A stretch of 64,000 nt of DNA from Kitasatospora sp. NBC_00374 (GCF_041434935.1 NZ_CP107964.1:5315001-5379000); one strand, 5' to 3'; shown: positions 42,767 through 52,523, counted from the stretch's first letter. Notes: generated by a model from the letters alone, not told the origin. Program-made: numbers and translations.

Positions 42767-44116
42767 GTGCGTGAGTATCTTCTGGTCCTGTTCGTCTCGG
42801 CGGCCGTGACCTACCTGCTGACCAGCCCGGTCCGGAAGTTCGCCATCCTGGCGGGCGCCATGCCGCCGGTACGGGCCCGGGACGTGCACCGGGAGCCGAC
42901 GCCCCGGCTGGGCGGCATCGCGATGTTCGGCGGCCTGTGCGCGGGCCTGCTGGTGGCCTCCCAACTGACTCACCTGGGCCGACTGTTCATTCAGAGCGCG
43001 GACGTCAAGGCGCTGCTCTCCGGTGCCGGGATCATGTGGATCCTGGGCGTCCTGGACGACAAGTGGGGCGTCGACGCGCTGGTGAAGCTCGGCGGCCAGA
43101 TGATCGCCGCCGGCGTCATGGTCTGGCAGGGCATCACGGTGATCTCCATCCCGGTGCCCGGCGTCGGCTCGGTGGCGGTCACCCCGACCCAGGGGATGAT
43201 CATCTCGGTCACCCTGGTGGTCGTCATGGTCAACGCGGTGAACTTCATCGACGGCCTGGACGGCCTGGCCGCCGGCATGGTCTGCATCGCCGCCGGCGCC
43301 TTCTTCCTCTACTCGTACCGCCTCTGGTACGGCTACGGGATCAACGACGCCGCCCCCGCCGTGCTGTTCAGCGCCGTCCTGATCGGGATGTGCCTGGGCT
43401 TCCTGCCGCACAACCTGCACCCGGCGCGGATCTTCATGGGCGACTCCGGCTCGATGATGCTCGGCCTGATGCTCGCGGTCGCCGCGATCTCGATCACCGG
43501 CCGGGTCGACCCCGACCTGGTCACCGCCCAGACCGGTTCGCAGACCGCCACCGTGCACGCCCTGGTGCCGACCTACATCCCGCTGCTGCTGCCGCTGACG
43601 GTGATCGCACTGCCGCTGGCCGACCTGCTGCTGGCCGTGGTCCGCCGGACCTGGGCCGGGAAGTCGCCGTTCGCGGCCGACAAGCAGCACCTGCACCACC
43701 GCCTGCTGGAGGTCGGCCACTCGCACAGCCGGGCCGTCCTGATCATGTACTTCTGGGCCGCCCTGATCGCGTTCGGCACGGTCGCCTTCTCGGTCACCAA
43801 CACCGGCCGCACGGTCGTGCTGGCGCTCGCCGGGCTCTGCCTGGTCGGCCTGGTGGTGCTGTTGATGCCGCGGTTCCGTCCGCACGCGCCGCGGGCCGTG
43901 CAGGCCTTCGTCCCGCCGCGCTACCGCAAGGAGTCGCACGAGGCCTCCGTCCGGCCGGTGGCGGCCCCGCAGGGCGCCCCGGGCGCCCCGGGCGTCCCGG
44001 GCGTCCCGCAGCCGGAGCCGGCCCTGTCGGAGCTGTCCGCGGACGACAAGGAGCTGCTCGGCCGGCTCGGCACCGGGGCCACCGCGGTCGGCTCGCACTC
44101 CGAGCAGCGCGGCTGA
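42767..44116 (+). CDS. WecA/MraY-family undecaprenyl-phosphate sugar-phosphate transferase
   Basis: A 449-residue multi-pass membrane enzyme that transfers a HexNAc-1-phosphate to undecaprenyl phosphate. Signatures: HREPTPRLGGIAMF, ILGVLDDKWG, the Asp-rich MVNAVNFIDGLDGLAAG, FMGDSGSMMLG and DKQHLHHRLLEVGHSH. About 11 transmembrane segments. The soluble tail has collagen-like GAPGAPGVPGVP. AGGAGG spacing favours GTG 42767 over GTG 42764. It could feed the wall polymers that the LCP protein attaches. Confidence 0.92.
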   Translation: MREYLLVLFVSAAVTYLLTSPVRKFAILAGAMPPVRARDVHREPTPRLGGIAMFGGLCAGLLVASQLTHLGRLFIQSADVKALLSGAGIMWILGVLDDKWGVDALVKLGGQMIAAGVMVWQGITVISIPVPGVGSVAVTPTQGMIISVTLVVVMVNAVNFIDGLDGLAAGMVCIAAGAFFLYSYRLWYGYGINDAAPAVLFSAVLIGMCLGFLPHNLHPARIFMGDSGSMMLGLMLAVAAISITGRVDPDLVTAQTGSQTATVHALVPTYIPLLLPLTVIALPLADLLLAVVRRTWAGKSPFAADKQHLHHRLLEVGHSHSRAVLIMYFWAALIAFGTVAFSVTNTGRTVVLALAGLCLVGLVVLLMPRFRPHAPRAVQAFVPPRYRKESHEASVRPVAAPQGAPGAPGVPGVPQPEPALSELSADDKELLGRLGTGATAVGSHSEQRG

Positions 44117-44183
44117 CACGTCGTCAAGTCGACACGCCCGTAAGGCGGCACGGTTGGGCCGCCGGTGTGACAGGTACCACACG

Positions 44184-44212
44184 TTCATGGTAAAGCTCTC
44201 ATCAAATAGTTT
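44184..44212 (+). promoter_or_regulatory. promoter candidate before atpI
   Basis: TTCATG (44184-44189), 17 bases, TAGTTT (44207-44212), in an AT-rich patch unusual for the region. About 190 untranslated bases would follow before the AtpI-like gene. Confidence 0.45.
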
Positions 44213-44405
44213 GTGATACCGTTCACGAGTACCGAGAACACGCCGAAAGACCTGACAGGTGGAGGACTTCCGTCCCCGGTCGGTCTCCCTCGACGGGTCG
44301 GCCGCCGAGCGGTCGTCCCACGGCTGAGGTTCTCGGGAGCGGCGTCACCGCCGCGCACCCTGTGCCCGTCCCCCGTCACACCGACATGCCGCCGGAGCTG
44401 CCGAC

Positions 44406-44840
44406 ATGCCGTCCCACGACGCCCGGATCCTCCGTGGCGCCGCAATCCCCACTGCGGTCGCCGGAGTGGTCGCCATTGCGATCTCCACCGCACTCGTGGG
44501 GACGAAGGGCCTGCTCGGCGCACTGTTCGCGACGCTGCTGGTGATGGCCTTCTTCAGTTTCGGCCAGGTCGCGCTCGACCGGCTGACCAGGAACAATCCG
44601 CACATTCTGATGGCCGCGGCGCTGCTGGTGTACACCACGCAGATCCTGCTGGTCGGGATTGTTCTCGCGGTGTTCAAGAACACCACCCTGTTCGACACCA
44701 AAGTCTTCGGTTTCACGTTGCTCGGCTGCGCTCTGATCTGGACGGGCTTCCAGGTGCGCGGCGCCGTGAAGGCCAAGATCTACTACGTGCAGTCCGACGA
44801 GTCCGAACGCAAGGACTCCAAGTCGGAGCGTCAACAGTGA
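44406..44840 (+). CDS. atpI: AtpI-like membrane protein of the ATP synthase operon
   Basis: A 144-residue hydrophobic protein with four predicted membrane segments (for example AAIPTAVAGVVAIAISTALV and HILMAAALLVYTTQILLVG) and a charged C-terminal tail rich in Ser, Glu and Lys. Sequence conservation of AtpI is low, so the call rests on position directly before atpB and topology. AtpI assists c-ring assembly in some bacteria. Confidence 0.8.
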   Translation: MPSHDARILRGAAIPTAVAGVVAIAISTALVGTKGLLGALFATLLVMAFFSFGQVALDRLTRNNPHILMAAALLVYTTQILLVGIVLAVFKNTTLFDTKVFGFTLLGCALIWTGFQVRGAVKAKIYYVQSDESERKDSKSERQQ

Positions 44841-44876
44841 CGAGCGCCGGCTGTCCCTCGCGCGAGGGGGGCGGTG

Positions 44877-44905
44877 TTTATGCCCTCCTGATGGGCTGCT
44901 ATCGT
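44877..44905 (+). promoter_or_regulatory. promoter candidate for atpB onward
   Basis: TTTATG (44877-44882), exactly 17 bases, TATCGT (44900-44905). It lies in the 297-bp gap between atpI and atpB and would give a leader of about 225 bases. Confidence 0.45.
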
Positions 44906-45137
44906 CCGACGCGACACCGGAGTACGGGATGCGGCCTGGTCCCTCCAAGCGGCGCAGGTATACCGCTCGGACGCATCGCCCCCCGACTCCGCCCAGTCTT
45001 CGAAGATTCCGCGGCTGTGTGCGAAGCCGCCTGGGGTCAGCGAGATTCCCAACAAGTTCCAGTGCCGCTCCGTGGCTTCCGGCCACGCCGACACACCGAG
45101 GTTGCCGTAACCATGCGTCATGACGAAGGAGTCCGTG

Positions 45138-45950
45138 GTGGGTACTGAACTCACGTTGCTCGCCTCTGGGAGCTGCCACTTCAGTGACCCTGGCTGCGGC
45201 TTCCCCGCTCCCGGCCTGAACGAGTTCCAGTTCGAGCCGATCTTCACGATCGGCAGCATCGAGTTCAACAAGCCGATGCTGCTGTCGATGGTCGTCGCGG
45301 TGCTCGTGGTCCTCTTCTTCTGGTCCGCCTTCGCCAAGCCCCGGCTCGTGCCCGGCAAGCTGCAGCTGGTCGGTGAGATCGGCTACGACTTCGTCAAGCG
45401 CAGCATCGTGATGGAGACGATCGGCAAGAAGGGCGAGAAGTACGTCCCGATGCTGGTCTCGATGTTCTTCGTCATCTGGCTGATGAACATCATGTCGATC
45501 ATCCCCTTCGCCCAGTTCCCGGTGACGGCGGCGATCGCGTTCCCGGCCGGCCTCGCGGCCGTCGTCTGGGTCACCTACATGGGCCTGACCTTCAAGAAGC
45601 ACGGCTTCGTCGGCGGTATGAAGAACCTCTGCTGGCCGTCGGGCATCCCCGGCTGGGTCATGTTCATCCTGGTGCCGATCGAGTTCTTCTCGAACATCTT
45701 CGTGCGCCCCTTCACGCTCGCGGTCCGAGCCTTCGCGAACATGTTCGCCGGCCACCTGCTGATCGTGATGTTCTCCATCGCCTCCTGGTACCTGCTCAGC
45801 CCGAGCCTCGGCGCGATCTACGGCAGCGCCTCCTTCGTGGTGGCCCTCGGCCTCACCGCCTTCGAGCTGCTGGTCCAGTTCCTGCAGGCCTACATCTTCG
45901 TGATGCTGGCCAGCAGCTACATCGCCGGTGCGCTCGAAGAAGCCCACTGA
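45138..45950 (+). CDS. atpB: ATP synthase F0 subunit a
   Basis: A 270-residue membrane subunit forming the proton half-channels. The essential arginine is in VRPFTLAVRAFANMFAGHL; the C-terminal helix FELLVQFLQAYIFVML is typical. AAGGAG six bases upstream supports GTG 45138; an ATG at 45120 is in frame but lacks a ribosome site. Confidence 0.95.
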   Translation: MGTELTLLASGSCHFSDPGCGFPAPGLNEFQFEPIFTIGSIEFNKPMLLSMVVAVLVVLFFWSAFAKPRLVPGKLQLVGEIGYDFVKRSIVMETIGKKGEKYVPMLVSMFFVIWLMNIMSIIPFAQFPVTAAIAFPAGLAAVVWVTYMGLTFKKHGFVGGMKNLCWPSGIPGWVMFILVPIEFFSNIFVRPFTLAVRAFANMFAGHLLIVMFSIASWYLLSPSLGAIYGSASFVVALGLTAFELLVQFLQAYIFVMLASSYIAGALEEAH

Positions 45951-46033
45951 GTCCGCTGTAGCGAACCGCTCCACCCCACGAACGCCCGGTGGCCAACCAC
46001 CACCGGTTCACCACCCCGCATAAGGACACTTCC

Positions 46034-46270
46034 ATGAGCATCCTCGCTGAGGGCACTGTCTACGGTTCCGTCGCTTCCATCGGCTACGGCCTCGCGGCGA
46101 TCGGCCCCGGCATCGGTGTTGGTCTGATCTTCGGCAACGGTGTGCAGGCCATGGCCCGCCAGCCCGAGGCCGCCGGTCTCATCCGCTCGAACATGTTCAT
46201 CGGCTTCGCGCTGACCGAGGCGCTCGCCCTCATCGGCATCGTCATGCCGTTCGTGTTCGGCAACAAGTAA
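46034..46270 (+). CDS. atpE: ATP synthase F0 subunit c
   Basis: A 78-residue two-helix proteolipid. The polar loop is ARQPEA and the proton-carrying glutamate is in FALTEALALIG. The glycine-rich first helix (GLAAIGPGIGVGL) packs the c-ring. AAGGA precedes the ATG. Confidence 0.97.
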   Translation: MSILAEGTVYGSVASIGYGLAAIGPGIGVGLIFGNGVQAMARQPEAAGLIRSNMFIGFALTEALALIGIVMPFVFGNK

Positions 46271-46305
46271 TTCCCTCGTAGCCCGTTTCGACGAAAGGTT
46301 CAGAT

Positions 46306-46863
46306 ATGAACCCCGTGGTCAACCTCGCGCAGGAGGAGGAGATCATGAATCCTCTTCTTCCCGCGTGGCCCGAGGTCATCATCGGCCTGATCTGCTTCTT
46401 CGTCGTCTTCGGCATCCTCGGCAAGAAGCTCCTCCCCAGCATCGAGAAGGTGCTGACGGAGCGCCGTGACGCCATCGAGGGCGGCATGGAGCGTGCCGAG
46501 GCCGCGCAGGCCGAGGCCCAGGCCCTGCTGGAGCAGTACCGCGCGGAGCTTGCCGAGGCGCGCCACGAGGCTGCCCGGATCACCGAGCACGCCCGTGAGC
46601 AGGGCGCGGCCCTGATCGCCGAGATGCGCGAGGAGGGCCAGCGTCAGCGTGAGGCCATCGTCGCTGCGGGCCACGCCCAGATCGAGGCGGACAAGAAGCA
46701 GGCGACTGCCGCCCTGCGTCAGGACGTCGGCTCGCTGGCCTCCCAGCTGGCCTCCCGCATCGTCGGTGAGTCGCTGGAGGACAGCGCCCGCCAGAGCGGC
46801 GTCATCGACCGCTTCCTGGCGGACCTGGAGAGCAAGGCCGCTGCCTCGGCGGGTTCCAAGTGA
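46306..46863 (+). CDS. atpF: ATP synthase F0 subunit b
   Basis: A 185-residue stator subunit. One N-terminal membrane helix (EVIIGLICFFVVFGILG) is followed by a long Ala/Glu/Arg coiled coil. The stop overlaps the atpH start (GTGA), coupling the two stalk proteins. An internal ATG at 46345 (MNPLLPAW) is an alternative start. Confidence 0.96.
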   Translation: MNPVVNLAQEEEIMNPLLPAWPEVIIGLICFFVVFGILGKKLLPSIEKVLTERRDAIEGGMERAEAAQAEAQALLEQYRAELAEARHEAARITEHAREQGAALIAEMREEGQRQREAIVAAGHAQIEADKKQATAALRQDVGSLASQLASRIVGESLEDSARQSGVIDRFLADLESKAAASAGSK

Positions 46864-47675
46864 TCGGCGCCAGCCGTGAGGCCCTGGCCGCCGGCCGGGA
46901 GAACCTGCAGAGCCTGACCGACAACACCTCGGTGGACGCGGCCAAGCTCGCCGAGGAGCTCGCCGCCGTCACGGTCCTGCTGGACCGCGAGGTCTCGCTG
47001 CGCCGCGTACTGACCGACCCCTCGCGGTCCGGTCAGGACAAGGCCCAGCTGGTTGCCTCGCTGCTGTCCGGTCAGGTCTCCGGCGAGACCGTCGACCTGG
47101 TCTCCGGCCTGGTCCGCTCCCGCTGGTCGGGCGCCCGTGACCTGGTCGACTCGGTGGAGGAGCTCTCGGCCCTGGCCGAGATCATCGCCGCCGACAAGGC
47201 CGGCACGCTGGACGACGTCGAGGACGAGCTGTTCCGGTTCGGCCGGGTCGTCAGCGGCTCGCACGAGCTGCGTTCCGCGCTCACCGAGCCGAAGGCCGGC
47301 GTCGCCGCCAAGGCGGAGCTGATCAAGAAGCTGCTCGGCGGCAAGGCCAACGCGGGCACCGTCCGCCTGGTCACCGCCCTGGTCACCAACCCGCGTGGAC
47401 GTAGCCTGGAGCAGGGCCTGGAGTCCTACTCCAAGCTCGCTGCGGCCCGTCGCGGACGGGTGGTGGCCCTGGTCACCACCGCCGTCCCGCTGTCGGACGT
47501 CCAGAAGGAGCGGCTCGCCGCTGCGCTGGCCGGGCTGTACGGCCGCCAGGTGCACCTGAACATCGACATCGACCCCGAGGTCCGTGGCGGTGTCCGGGTG
47601 CAGATCGGTGACGAGATCATCGACGGCACCGTGTCGAGCCGCCTCGAGGGCGCTCGCCAGGCCCTCGAAAGCTGA
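46860..47675 (+). CDS. atpH: ATP synthase F1 subunit delta
   Basis: A 271-residue stalk subunit, the long actinobacterial form. The conserved C-terminal part is VALVTTAVPLSDVQKERLAA with VNIDIDPEVRGGVRVQIGDE-like sequence (HLNIDIDPEVRGGVRVQIG). GTG 46860 overlaps the atpF stop. The 158-base gap to atpA holds a CCGACC-CTC-GGTCGG hairpin. Confidence 0.95.
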   Translation: MIGASREALAAGRENLQSLTDNTSVDAAKLAEELAAVTVLLDREVSLRRVLTDPSRSGQDKAQLVASLLSGQVSGETVDLVSGLVRSRWSGARDLVDSVEELSALAEIIAADKAGTLDDVEDELFRFGRVVSGSHELRSALTEPKAGVAAKAELIKKLLGGKANAGTVRLVTALVTNPRGRSLEQGLESYSKLAAARRGRVVALVTTAVPLSDVQKERLAAALAGLYGRQVHLNIDIDPEVRGGVRVQIGDEIIDGTVSSRLEGARQALES

Positions 47676-47833
47676 TCACACCAAGCATCATCCGACCCTC
47701 GGTCGGGCGTCGGTTCCACTCAGGGTGGGCCGGCAAAACGTACGGCCGGTTCACCTGACCCGGCCGAGAGTCGAGTACTTGCGGCCCTCAATGGCGGGCC
47801 GAGGATCGCAAACTAGGAGAGCAGGGAAGCCTG

Positions 47834-49408
47834 ATGGCGGAGCTTACGATCCGTCCGGAGGAGATCCGGGACGCGCTGGCCGACTTTGTCCAGTCGTACC
47901 AGCCGGACGCCGCCTCGCGTGAAGAGGTCGGTACGGTCACCGAGGCCATGGACGGTATTGCCAAGGTCGAGGGCCTTCCCTCGGTCATGGCCAACGAGCT
48001 GCTGAAGTTCGAGGACGGCACCCTCGGCCTCGCGCTGAACCTCGACACCCGCGAGATCGGTGTCGTCGTCCTCGGTGAGTTCTCGGGCATCGAGGAGGGG
48101 CAGACGGTGCACCGCACCGGCGAGGTCCTCTCCGTGCCGGTCGGCGAGGGCTACCTCGGCCGTGTCGTGGACCCGCTGGGCAACCCGATCGACGGTCTGG
48201 GCGACATCGCCTCCTCCGGTCGCCGCGCCCTTGAGCTGCAGGCTCCCGGCGTCATGGTCCGCAAGTCGGTCCACGAGCCGATGCAGACCGGCATCAAGGC
48301 CATCGACGCGATGACCCCGATCGGCCGTGGCCAGCGTCAGCTGATCATCGGCGACCGCCAGACCGGCAAGACCGCGGTGGCGATCGACACGATCATCAAC
48401 CAGCGTGACAACTGGCGCTCGGGCGACCCGAAGAAGCAGGTCCGCTGCATCTACGTCGCCGTGGGCCAGAAGGGCTCCACCATCGCGTCCGTGCGCGGCG
48501 CGCTGGAGGACGCGGGTGCGCTGGAGTACACCACCATCGTGGCTGCTCCCGCCTCCGACCCGGCCGGCTTCAAGTACCTCGCCCCGTACACCGGCTCGGC
48601 CATCGGCCAGGAGTGGATGTACGACGGCAAGCACGTCCTCATCATCTTCGACGACCTGTCGAAGCAGGCCGAGGCCTACCGCTCCGTCTCCCTGCTGCTG
48701 CGCCGCCCGCCGGGCCGCGAGGCGTACCCGGGTGACGTCTTCTACCTGCACTCCCGCCTGCTGGAGCGCTGCGCGAAGCTCTCCGACGAGCTGGGTGCGG
48801 GTTCGATGACCGGTCTGCCGATCATCGAGACCAAGGCCAACGACGTGTCGGCGTACATCCCGACCAACGTCATCTCGATCACCGACGGCCAGATCTTCCT
48901 GGAGTCCGACCTGTTCAACGCCGGCATCCGCCCGGCCGTGAACGTCGGTATCTCGGTCTCCCGCGTCGGCGGCTCGGCCCAGATCAAGGCCATGAAGTCG
49001 GTCGCCGGCCGCCTGCGCCTGGACCTGGCCCAGTACCGCGAGCTGGAGGCGTTCGCCGCCTTCGGTTCCGACCTGGACCCGGCCTCCAAGGCCCAGCTGG
49101 AGCGCGGTGCCCGCATGATCGAGCTGCTCAAGCAGGGCCAGTACCAGCCGTTCCCGGTCGAGGAGCAGGTCGTCTCCATCTGGGCCGGCACCACCGGCAA
49201 GCTGGACGACGTCCCGGTCGCGGACATCCGCCGCTTCGAGCGCGAGTTCCTGGACCACCTGCGGATCGAGAAGAAGGACCTGCTGGCCGGCATCGTCGAG
49301 ACCTCCAAGCTGGAGGACGGCACCATCGACGCGCTGACCGAGGCGATCAACGCCTTCAAGCAGGGCTTCACCACGGCTGACGGCAAGCTCCTGTCCGAGC
49401 AGGCCTGA
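47834..49408 (+). CDS. atpA: ATP synthase F1 subunit alpha
   Basis: A 524-residue noncatalytic nucleotide-binding subunit. The P-loop is GDRQTGKT (173-180); other blocks include PVGEGYLGRVVDPLGNPIDG and the arginine-finger region VGISVSRVGGSAQIKAMK. AGGAG lies upstream of ATG 47834. Confidence 0.98.
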   Translation: MAELTIRPEEIRDALADFVQSYQPDAASREEVGTVTEAMDGIAKVEGLPSVMANELLKFEDGTLGLALNLDTREIGVVVLGEFSGIEEGQTVHRTGEVLSVPVGEGYLGRVVDPLGNPIDGLGDIASSGRRALELQAPGVMVRKSVHEPMQTGIKAIDAMTPIGRGQRQLIIGDRQTGKTAVAIDTIINQRDNWRSGDPKKQVRCIYVAVGQKGSTIASVRGALEDAGALEYTTIVAAPASDPAGFKYLAPYTGSAIGQEWMYDGKHVLIIFDDLSKQAEAYRSVSLLLRRPPGREAYPGDVFYLHSRLLERCAKLSDELGAGSMTGLPIIETKANDVSAYIPTNVISITDGQIFLESDLFNAGIRPAVNVGISVSRVGGSAQIKAMKSVAGRLRLDLAQYRELEAFAAFGSDLDPASKAQLERGARMIELLKQGQYQPFPVEEQVVSIWAGTTGKLDDVPVADIRRFEREFLDHLRIEKKDLLAGIVETSKLEDGTIDALTEAINAFKQGFTTADGKLLSEQA

Positions 49409-49440
49409 GTCCGGTAACGAGGGAAAGGACGTAACGACCC

Positions 49441-50355
49441 ATGGGAGCACAGCTTCGGGTCTACAAGCGCCGGATCCGCTCTGTCACCGCGACGAAGAAG
49501 ATCACCAAGGCGATGGAGATGATCTCCGCGTCGCGCATCGTCAAGGCGCAGCGCGCGGTGGCCGCCTCCACTCCGTACGCCGATGAGCTCACCCGGGCGG
49601 TGACGGCGGTGGCCACCCGGTCCAACGCCAAGCACCCGCTCACCACCGAGAACCCGCAGGCCAAGACGGCCGCAGTCCTGCTGATCACGGCGGACCGCGG
49701 CCTGGCCGGCGGCTACTCGACCAACGCCATCAAGCAGGCGATCGCGCTCTCCGCGCGGCTGCGTGCGGAGGGCAAGGACGTGGTGACCTACATCGTCGGC
49801 CGCAAGGGCGTCTCGTACTACAACTTCCGCAACCTCGAGGTCGGCGGATCGTGGACGGGATTCTCCGACAAGCCGACCTACGGTGACGCGAAGGCCGTGG
49901 CGGTCGACCTGATCGAGGCCTTCACGGCCGAGACGGGCGGCGTGGACGAGCTCCACCTGGTCTCCACCCGGTTCGAGTCCATGCTGACTCAGACCCCGGT
50001 GGACGCCCGGCTGCTGCCGCTGAAGCTCGACGACGTCAAGCTCAGCGACGACAAGCCGGCCAAGGCGGAGATCTTCCCGCTGTACGACTTCGAGCCGTCG
50101 GCGGAGGGCGTGCTGGACGCGCTGCTGCCGCGGTACGTCGAGAGCCGGATCTACAACGCGCTGCTGCAGTCGGCCGCCTCGGAGCACGCCGCTCGTCGGC
50201 GCGCGATGAAGAGCGCGACCGACAATGCGGGAGAGCTCATCAAGTCGCTCACGCGGCTTGCCAACTCGGCCCGTCAGGCCGAGATCACCCAGGAAATCAG
50301 CGAGATCGTCGGCGGTGCCAACGCGCTCGCCGACGCTAGCCGCGGGAGCGAATGA
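49441..50355 (+). CDS. atpG: ATP synthase F1 subunit gamma
   Basis: A 304-residue rotor subunit. The conserved N-terminal helix is RRIRSVTATKKITKAMEMIS and the C-terminal helix contains SEHAARRRAMKSATDNAGEL, ending ITQEISEIVGGANAL. These form the central coiled coil. AAAGGA precedes ATG 49441. Confidence 0.97.
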   Translation: MGAQLRVYKRRIRSVTATKKITKAMEMISASRIVKAQRAVAASTPYADELTRAVTAVATRSNAKHPLTTENPQAKTAAVLLITADRGLAGGYSTNAIKQAIALSARLRAEGKDVVTYIVGRKGVSYYNFRNLEVGGSWTGFSDKPTYGDAKAVAVDLIEAFTAETGGVDELHLVSTRFESMLTQTPVDARLLPLKLDDVKLSDDKPAKAEIFPLYDFEPSAEGVLDALLPRYVESRIYNALLQSAASEHAARRRAMKSATDNAGELIKSLTRLANSARQAEITQEISEIVGGANALADASRGSE

Positions 50356-50357
50356 GA

Positions 50358-51803
50358 ATGACCACCACAGTTGAGCCGACCACGGCGACGGGCCGCGTCG
50401 CGCGGGTCATCGGCCCGGTCGTCGACGTGGAGTTCCCCGTCGACGCGATTCCGGACATGTTCAACGCCCTGCACGTCGAGGTGGACAACCCCGACGGCTC
50501 GGGCAAGAAGATCCTGACCCTCGAGGTCGCCCAGCACCTCGGCGATGGCCTGGTCCGCGGCATCTCGATGCAGCCGACCGACGGCCTGGTCCGTGGCGCG
50601 CAGGTCTCCGACACCGGTTCGGCGATCTCCGTCCCGGTCGGCCAGATCACCAAGGGCAAGGTCTTCAACGCCCTCGGTGAGGTGCTGAACGTCGACAAGG
50701 ACGAGTTCGAGTCCCAGGTCGAGGTCCGCTGGCCGATCCACCGCAAGGCTCCCGCGTTCAAGGACCTCGAGTCCAAGACCGAGATGTTCGAGACCGGTAT
50801 CAAGGTCATCGACCTTCTCACCCCGTACGTCACGGGTGGCAAGATCGGTCTGTTCGGTGGTGCCGGTGTCGGCAAGACCGTTCTGATCCAGGAGATGATC
50901 TACCGCGTCGCCGAGAACTTCGGTGGTGTGTCGGTGTTCGCCGGTGTCGGCGAGCGCACCCGTGAGGGCAACGACCTCATCCACGAGATGGTCGACTCGG
51001 GCGTTCTGGACAAGACCGCGCTGGTCTTCGGCCAGATGGACGAGCCGCCGGGCACCCGTCTGCGGGTCGCGCTCTCCGCGCTGACCATGGCGGAGTACTT
51101 CCGTGACGTGGAGCAGCAGGACGTTCTGCTCTTCATCGACAACATCTTCCGGTTCACCCAGGCCGGTTCCGAGGTGTCGACCCTGCTCGGCCGGATGCCC
51201 TCCGCGGTGGGTTACCAGCCGAACCTGGCCGACGAGATGGGCCTCCTGCAGGAGCGCATCACCTCGACCCGCGGTCACTCGATCACCTCGATGCAGGCGA
51301 TCTACGTCCCCGCGGACGACCTGACCGACCCGGCCCCGGCGACCACCTTCGCCCACCTCGACGCGACGACGGTTCTCTCCCGTCCGATCTCCGAGAAGGG
51401 CATCTACCCGGCCGTCGACCCGCTGGACTCCACGTCCCGCATCCTGGACCCGCGCTACATCGCGCAGGACCACTACGACACGGCCATCCGCGTCAAGGGC
51501 ATCCTGCAGAAGTACAAGGACCTCCAGGACATCATCGCGATCCTCGGTATCGACGAGCTGTCCGAGGACGACAAGATCACGGTTCACCGTGCCCGTCGTA
51601 TCGAGCGCTTCCTGTCGCAGAACACCTACGTCGCGAAGCAGTTCACCGGCGTGGACGGTTCGACCGTGCCGCTGTCGGAGACCATCGAGGCCTTCAACGC
51701 GATCGCGGACGGCAAGTACGACTCCGTCCCGGAGCAGGCCTTCTTCATGTGCGGTGGCATCGAGGACCTCGAGAAGAACGCCGCCGACCTGGCGAAGAAG
51801 TAA
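50358..51803 (+). CDS. atpD: ATP synthase F1 subunit beta
   Basis: A 481-residue catalytic subunit. The P-loop is GGAGVGKT (167-174), followed by GVGERTREGNDL, FGQMDEPPGTR, Walker B VLLFIDNIFRFTQAGSEVS and TFAHLDATTVLSR. ATG 50358 is better spaced from GGGAG than ATG 50352, which overlaps the atpG stop. A strong hairpin follows. Confidence 0.98.
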   Translation: MTTTVEPTTATGRVARVIGPVVDVEFPVDAIPDMFNALHVEVDNPDGSGKKILTLEVAQHLGDGLVRGISMQPTDGLVRGAQVSDTGSAISVPVGQITKGKVFNALGEVLNVDKDEFESQVEVRWPIHRKAPAFKDLESKTEMFETGIKVIDLLTPYVTGGKIGLFGGAGVGKTVLIQEMIYRVAENFGGVSVFAGVGERTREGNDLIHEMVDSGVLDKTALVFGQMDEPPGTRLRVALSALTMAEYFRDVEQQDVLLFIDNIFRFTQAGSEVSTLLGRMPSAVGYQPNLADEMGLLQERITSTRGHSITSMQAIYVPADDLTDPAPATTFAHLDATTVLSRPISEKGIYPAVDPLDSTSRILDPRYIAQDHYDTAIRVKGILQKYKDLQDIIAILGIDELSEDDKITVHRARRIERFLSQNTYVAKQFTGVDGSTVPLSETIEAFNAIADGKYDSVPEQAFFMCGGIEDLEKNAADLAKK

Positions 51804-51839
51804 CCAGCTGTAACCGGCCGGCGTGATGGCCGACTGAAC

Positions 51840-51879
51840 GTGAGGGGTGGTCCCCGGGCTCCCGGGGGCCACCCCTCAC
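51840..51879 (+). terminator. hairpin between atpD and atpC
   Basis: GTGAGGGGTGG and CCCCGGG on the left pair with CCCGGGG and CCACCCCTCAC on the right, giving an 18-bp stem with two small interruptions. It lies within the operon, 136 bases before atpC, so it may be an attenuator or RNA-processing/stability site. Confidence 0.75.
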
Positions 51880-52014
51880 GGCACAGGACGGTTGTGATCC
51901 CGGTCATCTCCGGGCCCTTGGTTTCCTGCCGGGGGCGCGGGCCCGTTATTCTTACCGAAACTGCCGAGTAATCGGGATTGCTTCGATTTCCCGGCAAGAG
52001 CCTAGGAGCCCACG

Positions 52015-52395
52015 TTGGCTGAGCTGCACGTCGAGCTGGTCGCAGCCGACCGCAAGGTGTGGTCCGGTGCGGCCACCATCGTTGTCGCCCGTACGGCCTC
52101 CGGTGACACCGGCATCATGCCCGGTCACACCCCGGTGCTGAGCGTGCTGGAGACCGGCCCGGTCACCATCCGCACCACCGACGGCGGCACCGTCATCGCG
52201 GCTGTGCACGGCGGCTTCATCTCCTTCGCCGACAACAAGCTCTCCATCCTCGCCGAGGTGGCCGAGCTGGCGGACGAGATCGACGTCGCGCGGGCACAGC
52301 GCGCGCTGGACAGCGCCCAGAGCGAGCTCGACGAGCACGCCGAGCGCCGGGCCGAGGTCCGCCTGGTGGCGGCCCGCGGCCTCAAGGCCGCCTGA
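52015..52395 (+). CDS. atpC: ATP synthase F1 subunit epsilon
   Basis: A 126-residue rotor subunit. The N-terminal beta-barrel has LHVELVAADRKVWSG and GIMPGHTPVLSVLETGP; the C-terminal helical hairpin (LADEIDVARAQRALDSAQSE) inhibits hydrolysis in the family. TTG 52015 is preceded by AGGAG. A 211-bp gap separates it from atpD. Confidence 0.96.
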   Translation: MAELHVELVAADRKVWSGAATIVVARTASGDTGIMPGHTPVLSVLETGPVTIRTTDGGTVIAAVHGGFISFADNKLSILAEVAELADEIDVARAQRALDSAQSELDEHAERRAEVRLVAARGLKAA

Positions 52396-52413
52396 GCGTA
52401 AGTCAGACCGACG

Positions 52414-52445
52414 GTCCCGGGGACGCGAATGCGTGACCCCGGGAC
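52414..52445 (+). terminator. terminator of the ATP synthase operon
   Basis: GTCCCGGGG (52414-52422) pairs with CCCCGGGAC (52437-52445), with inner ACGC-GAAT-GCGT. Confidence 0.85.
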
Positions 52446-52523
52446 TGTCGTATCAGTTGGTAGGACAGTGCGGTCGTTGATACGACCGCAACGGGGACGC
52501 AGGTAGCGAGGAGGTCGGTGAGC

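Noticed and set aside
44213..45148. A 311-codon plus-strand frame across atpI
   Set aside because: It overlaps atpI out of frame and has no family resemblance or ribosome site.
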